A stretch of DNA of 20,738 nucleotides from Chara braunii (lineage: Eukaryota > Streptophyta > Charophyceae > Charales > Characeae). A program made the translations under genes and the position numbers. Shown here piece after piece: positions 17,203-20,738 of the stretch (within the stretch, counting starts at the first letter, position 1; the number at the start of each line of letters is the position of its first letter). The notes beneath the pieces are model-generated. The model did not search any database. It saw nothing but the letters and a program-made list of their open reading frames with translations, and was not told the origin of the DNA. The stretch spans positions 960,905 through 981,642 of the forward strand of contig BFEA01000056.1 of assembly GCA_003427395.1 (NCBI GenBank), read 5' to 3'.

Positions 17203-17611
17203 CCCCTTGGACTATCTCCTCTATGATTTGGACAAGCGTTCTCCACCCGTCCGAACCGTCTAGGAAGGCTTTCGGAATGATGGGGACAGGTCTACCCCCT
17301 CGTGGGTACGTTCTACACCCCAACGAGTAGAAATACTGTATCTCGTAGGCCCCTAGCAATTCCCTCTCGAGCTGAGCATGACCAACCGCCTCTTCCCAAC
17401 TATCCAAATATCCGGCCCCTCTATCCCCACCTTCTTCTACGTACAAAGCTATGTCGAAGTGCCCATTCCACCAATAAAAGGTATAGCACCACACATCTAC
17501 TTCGCCTCGGTCACCCACACTAATCCCTGTAGATTCAAGCTCTAGAGGTCTCAAGCTCATGTAGTTGTCGCCCCCCTTAATCTCTTTATGATCCCCACTA
17601 GCACCCTCCAC
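17195..17611 (-). CDS. Module M6, unknown protein of 138 aa
   Basis: Close paralogue of M7 downstream in coordinates. Motifs: YMSLRPLELES, EVDVWCYTFYWW, DIALYVEEGGDRGAGYLDSW, EEAVGHAQLERELLGAYE, YFYSLGCRTYPRGGRPVP, IIPKAFLDGSDGWRTLVQII. The I-I-P...W..LVQII block corresponds to the P-x-F...EE..V block of the other modules. It is shorter than M4 and lacks the Cys/Trp tail. The start Met lies inside the overlap with M7 and is uncertain. A G6 run (minus strand) around 17571-17576 lies where the M7 and M6 frames part. Confidence 0.55.
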   Translation of the reverse strand: MEGASGDHKEIKGGDNYMSLRPLELESTGISVGDRGEVDVWCYTFYWWNGHFDIALYVEEGGDRGAGYLDSWEEAVGHAQLERELLGAYEIQYFYSLGCRTYPRGGRPVPIIPKAFLDGSDGWRTLVQIIEEIVQGDG

Positions 17612-17920
17612 TCATCGGATCCGTCGAGATAAGCGTCGGGAATTACCGGGGTCGGACGCCCTCCCCTAGGGTAAGTTCGGTAGCCCAAGGAGTAAAAGTA
17701 TTTAAACTCGTAACCTCTTAGCTCTCCCCTAGCGGCGCGCGAGTGGCCTACCGCCTCTTCCCATCCACGAAGGAAATTCTCTCCTCGATCTAACCCCTCC
17801 TTGACGTAGACACCCACGTCAGAGTCCCGAGTCCATAGTCGAAACGTGTAGCACCACACGTCCACTCCCCCGTACGTACATACGCTAATCCATTCCAGAA
17901 CGGTTTCTAGGCTCGTGCAG
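17557..17920 (-). CDS. Module M7, unknown protein, paralogue of M6
   Basis: Readable from SLETVLEWISVCTYGGVDVW, before the first Met (17863-17865), through CYTFRLWTRDSDVGVYVKEG, LRGWEEAVGHSRAARGELRG, YFYSLGYRTYPRGGRPTP and VIPDAYLDGSDEWRVLVGII. The M6 and M7 anchor TAGCACCACAC occurs 365 bp apart (17484 and 17849), so this is a tandem duplication whose period is not a multiple of three. It overlaps the M6 ORF by 55 bp. Function unknown. Confidence 0.55.
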
Positions 17921-17925
17921 TATAA

Positions 17926-18123
17926 TCAAAAGAGAATTCTCCAAGTTCCTACTTCCTTTTGGCCACTCGAGAGACCACCCTTACGCCGCAAGGAGAAGAA
18001 GCCTGTGAGCTCAGAAGGATCAAATGGATCAGAGAAGGAACGTCGTCTCACTCGGCTACCTTCCTGTCCTCCCCCGCTGAGAGACCCCTCCCCACTCCCG
18101 TCGTAGAGATTAGCCACGGACAC
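17926..18123 (-). CDS. Hypothetical 65-aa ORF
   Basis: MSVANLYDGSGEGSLSGGG followed by an Arg/Ser-rich stretch and DPFDPSELTGFFSLRRKGG. Low complexity and no family recognised. It lies upstream of M7 on the same strand and could be a remnant of the same transcription unit. It may also be a chance ORF. Confidence 0.25.
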   Translation of the reverse strand: MSVANLYDGSGEGSLSGGGQEGSRVRRRSFSDPFDPSELTGFFSLRRKGGLSSGQKEVGTWRILF

Positions 18124-18522
18124 AGGTTATCCCCGAGGAAGGGTGGCACCCCCCTCCCCGGAGTCGGACTGAAGTCACACACCCGGGTCCTATGTCCCCC
18201 ACTGAACCGACCCCTAGTCCTAAGTTAGCCTATCCGGTACCACGCCTCTACTCGGCCCACCTCAAGCGTGGAATTACCCGGGTCACGGGACAAGATCCAC
18301 CTAGATATCAGAAATCACTAGCCTATCTACTCCCTCTCATTCTCCTTATCGTGAACTCTTCGCACTTCGTCCCCTTCTTCCTTTTCCGCCTCCCGCTGCC
18401 TCTTTTCTCTCTTGGAATCATTGGAGTTTCTAATCAGGAAGTCGGAAAAAATGAGGTGGGAAAAGCATAGCTTTAGGAAGAATCTCTCAGGTTAAGTTGA
18501 CAAGCATACGTACCTTGTGTCT
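18124..18522. other. No gene seen
   Basis: About 400 bp with several stops in all minus-strand frames. A pyrimidine-rich plus-strand run (about 18350-18415) makes a hydrophobic plus-strand ORF, read here as a composition shadow. GTACGTATG at 18511-18503 on the minus strand resembles a splice donor, but no matching acceptor was identified. Confidence 0.4.
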
Positions 18523-18789
18523 TCAATACTCGTTATCATAATCCCAATAATCCCCCAGGTCCGAGTCCGAGAAATCGGCTAGACACCGGTCCACCCAGGA
18601 TTCGGCCTCCGATCCCTCGTCCAAGGGCCCCCAAGTACCCCCTCCTTCTCTAACTCCCTCGCTAGCAAAGGTAGGTGGGTCTCTTTTTCCCCCTTGCCCA
18701 GGTGCCCTTAACACCACTCTCCTCTCCCCCAAGTCCCGAACCGGTCCCGTTTGAGAGTCCCGCCCCCTCGCGGGCGTTCGTCCCGTCAT
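18523..18789 (-). CDS. Hypothetical 88-aa ORF with acidic Tyr/Trp tail
   Basis: MTGRTPARGRDSQTGPVRDL, a Gly/Arg-rich middle, then DFSDSDLGDYWDYDNEY before a TGA. The aromatic-acidic tail is unusual, but I recognise no family. Its ATG overlaps the stop of the upstream ORF as TGATG. Confidence 0.3.
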   Translation of the reverse strand: MTGRTPARGRDSQTGPVRDLGERRVVLRAPGQGGKRDPPTFASEGVREGGGTWGPLDEGSEAESWVDRCLADFSDSDLGDYWDYDNEY

Positions 18790-19076
18790 CAGTCCTGGAC
18801 TCCTTGAGGGTCGAGAACCGAAACCCCTAACCCCTCTCTAGATACCCTTTCCCGTACGGGACTTTGCCCCCGGGTAGGTGCCCTCCACAACCCGTGCGGA
18901 TCAAGAATGTTGGGCGACCCCCTTGGGTCCCAAATAGACAGTGCCCCCGGACCCTCTCGGACCCCTCTCTCTCCTCTTCCCCTCACCCTTTCTCTCTCTT
19001 CCCCTCGAGCAGACCCTCTTACACTATTTCCCCGGACTGTTCTTCTTCCCACCCTTTCGTTGATCTTTACCCTCAT
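18789..19076 (-). CDS. Hypothetical 95-aa Arg/Gly-rich ORF
   Basis: MRVKINERVGRRTVRGN, then an Arg/Glu/Gly-rich stretch and SIWDPRGSPNILDPHGLW. Low complexity; no family recognised. Its ATG overlaps the upstream ORF's stop as ATGA (19073-19076), and its own stop overlaps the next ATG. Coding status is doubtful. Confidence 0.25.
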   Translation of the reverse strand: MRVKINERVGRRTVRGNSVRGSARGEERERVRGRGERGVREGPGALSIWDPRGSPNILDPHGLWRAPTRGQSPVRERVSREGLGVSVLDPQGVQD

Positions 19077-19438
19077 TCAGACCCCTCAAGTAAACTGTGC
19101 ACCCCCTTAATTTTTAATTTTTTTGAAATAAACACTCGCGAAAAAACAAACACACAAAAAAAAGAACTGACCTGTTTCACCCCTTCGAAGGCCGAAAGCG
19201 GGAACCGAGATCGCAAGCGGGCCGAAGCGGACCTGCAAAAAGCCAAGGAGACGAGCCCAACACCCAAAGCCCCTCGCACCCGACAAGCCCAACAACCCCC
19301 CCCCAATAACAGCCTTGCCGATGCCACTTGAGAAGAACCGTGATCACCACGTAGAACCCGATGAAGACTACCTTGAAGCCGTGTGCCGAAGGACTCGATG
19401 CCGAAAAATTGCAGAATACCCCAAACTCTCCCTACCAC
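19073..19438 (-). CDS. Hypothetical 121-aa ORF
   Basis: MVGRVWGILQFFGIESFGTR through a Leu/Gly/Cys-rich stretch and a hydrophobic FFCVFVFSRVFISKK segment near residue 95. No family recognised. Part of the hydrophobic stretch comes from A-rich plus-strand sequence (19120-19165), so it may not be coding. Confidence 0.2.
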   Translation of the reverse strand: MVGRVWGILQFFGIESFGTRLQGSLHRVLRGDHGSSQVASARLLLGGGCWACRVRGALGVGLVSLAFCRSASARLRSRFPLSAFEGVKQVSSFFCVFVFSRVFISKKLKIKGVHSLLEGSE

Positions 19439-20020
19439 TACCTGTCACGCCGGTCCTCCCTTTACACCGAATCCTTTGAGCCGGCCGTGGCCGCTGGAGA
19501 AACGCTCCTCCCCGACAGACACCTTCCTACGTTCCTGCCGATGATCGTCGGTTCCGCAGCCGGCCGCTGAGAGCCCCCTTCGCTTACAGCAAACCCCTTA
19601 CGATCCCGACAGCCCCTTTTCCAACGTTTTCCCCCACCCAACTCAACCCACCCCGACCCCACTAGACTTGGCCAAAGTACAACGACCTTTTGACCGATGA
19701 ACGCCGAGAGGGTCTTTTGCTCTTCTCCACTGTCCTCCCGGTCCACCCTTGCCCCCAGTTGTCCGGCAGACAAGGCTCCTCTTAGAAACCGGTTTACCCC
19801 TGACCCATCGTCGCCAAAGGGGCCGTCGGGAAACCAAGTGCGCGCGTTTCCGGAGAACCACCGGTTTAGACCCCTCGGCCTGCACGCCCGAGAGCCTTTC
19901 GGCGGACAGAGCCGATCCGGATGTCAGGCCCACGGGTGTGGAGCGCCTTTTGTTGGGCCCGACTGGATCGAGTGCTCAAGGAGTCCGTGAACAGCCGAGA
20001 CCTTGACCACGAAGTATCAT
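19439..20020. other. No recognisable gene
   Basis: GC-rich sequence with short ORFs on both strands that look like composition shadows (Pro/Arg/Ser-rich). It could be the leader or LTR of the minus-strand element, but I found no definite LTR ends or primer-binding site. Confidence 0.4.
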
Positions 20021-20500
20021 TCGGGAAAGCAGAACGGGTTCCGGACGGCCCGAACCTCCCATGCAGAGTATCAGAGCGGTTCATGTTCGCAACAAAGAAT
20101 CCTTATAAAAAAAAACGAGCAGTTTCGGACGGCCTAACCCTCACTCGCAAGGTATCAGAGTGGCCTAGACCTCATACTTGACGCATCCGAGCGTTTCCAA
20201 ACAACAAAGAACCATTACCGAAAAACAGAGCAAGTCTGCACGGCCCAGACCTCACACGTAAAGTATCAGAGCAGTTTCCAACGGGCGAGACCGCGCACAG
20301 CAAAGGATCATTACTGAAAAACAGAGCAGGTCCGTACGGCCCCGACCTCACACGCAAAGCAATTTCTAACAGGCGAGACCACGCACAACAAAGTATCATT
20401 ACGGAAAAACAGAGCAGGTCCGTACGACCCAGACCTCACGAGACCACTCACAGCAAAGTATCCTTACTGAAAAACAGAGCGGGTCCGGACACCTAAGACC
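20020..20500. repeat. Degenerate tandem repeat, about six units
   Basis: A recurring AAAACAGAGCAGGTCCGTAC-like block appears near 20024, 20112, 20221, 20316, 20404 and 20468 (spacing 88, 109, 95, 88, 64). Between the blocks lie ACCTCACACGCAAAGTATCA-type segments. The later units are the most alike. Three units contain GTATCAGAGC or a one-base variant (20068-20077, 20152-20161, 20263-20272). Overlapping minus-strand ORFs have matching amino-acid repeats (LRVRSGP) and are read as a by-product. From 20501 to 20659 I see nothing else. Confidence 0.8.
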
Positions 20501-20657
20501 GAATGTAAGCGTCCCCTGAGACACTAGGTTGCAAAGCCAAGAGACCCGTGAAAAGGATCAAGTAACGAGAGCGCAACGCTAATTGGCGATTCGGCTGTGT
20601 GTGTGTCCACCTCCTTTTCTAGTGTCCCCCGTCCATCTCTCCCTGACCCCCTTCCCC

Positions 20658-20659
<2 letters not shown>

Positions 20660-20738
<79 letters not shown>
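20660..20738. repeat. (CT)n microsatellite at window edge
   Basis: About 79 bp of perfect CT dinucleotides to the last base. It is probably a contig end or an unresolved microsatellite. Confidence 0.97.

Noticed and set aside
18192-18470. Plus-strand ORF with a hydrophobic, membrane-like stretch
   Set aside because: The hydrophobic part comes from a CT-rich tract; no start context or homology seen.
20040-20500. CRISPR array
   Set aside because: Units are degenerate and of irregular spacing, without constant short repeats and unique spacers; the context is eukaryotic.

Overview
Repeat-rich nuclear DNA from a eukaryote. Nearly all coding signal reads on the minus strand. It is dominated by a degenerate Ty3/gypsy-like LTR retroelement: in sense order Gag, zinc knuckle, aspartic protease, reverse transcriptase, RNase H and integrase. 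Integrase lying after RNase H is what separates Ty3/gypsy from copia order. AG/CT microsatellites, an AT-rich foldback element and many single Ns fit a large plant- or algal-type genome. From memory, the protein style resembles repeats of charophyte algae such as Chara, but I cannot verify this.

Layout, left to right. (1) 1-330: AG microsatellite, a short dispersed repeat and a C-rich tract that is G-quadruplex-like on the minus strand. (2) 330-6640: retroelement copy 1, read right to left, from a damaged upstream module (5853-6403) through Gag and Pol to a truncated integrase. (3) 6642-13336: copy 2 with the same order, then a complete AT-rich MITE-like element (12811-13336) of which copy 1 keeps only the left half. 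(4) 13337-17920: an array of diverged copies of one unrecognised protein module of about 190-230 residues on the minus strand. At least eight copies are present counting the one fused upstream of Gag. (5) 17926-19438: short weak minus-strand ORFs. (6) 20020-20500: a degenerate tandem repeat. (7) 20660-20738: CT microsatellite.

The two retroelement copies look identical over 4,324 bp (476-4799 against 6642-10965), including eight Ns at matching offsets, and then jump to about 5% divergence. This looks like one consensus segment used twice by an assembler rather than a natural perfect tandem duplication. The parts that differ (4800-6640 against 10966-13048) do look like two real, independently mutated copies: copy 1 has a 242-bp deletion and a private stop, copy 2 a private frameshift.

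The element is dead. It carries in-frame stops throughout Gag and PR, a deletion that removes the first part of RNase H, and substitutions at two of the four integrase zinc ligands. The most novel content is the module array. It runs in the same direction as Gag, and its last unit sits in the Gag reading frame, suggesting a lineage with a very long multi-module region upstream of the capsid.
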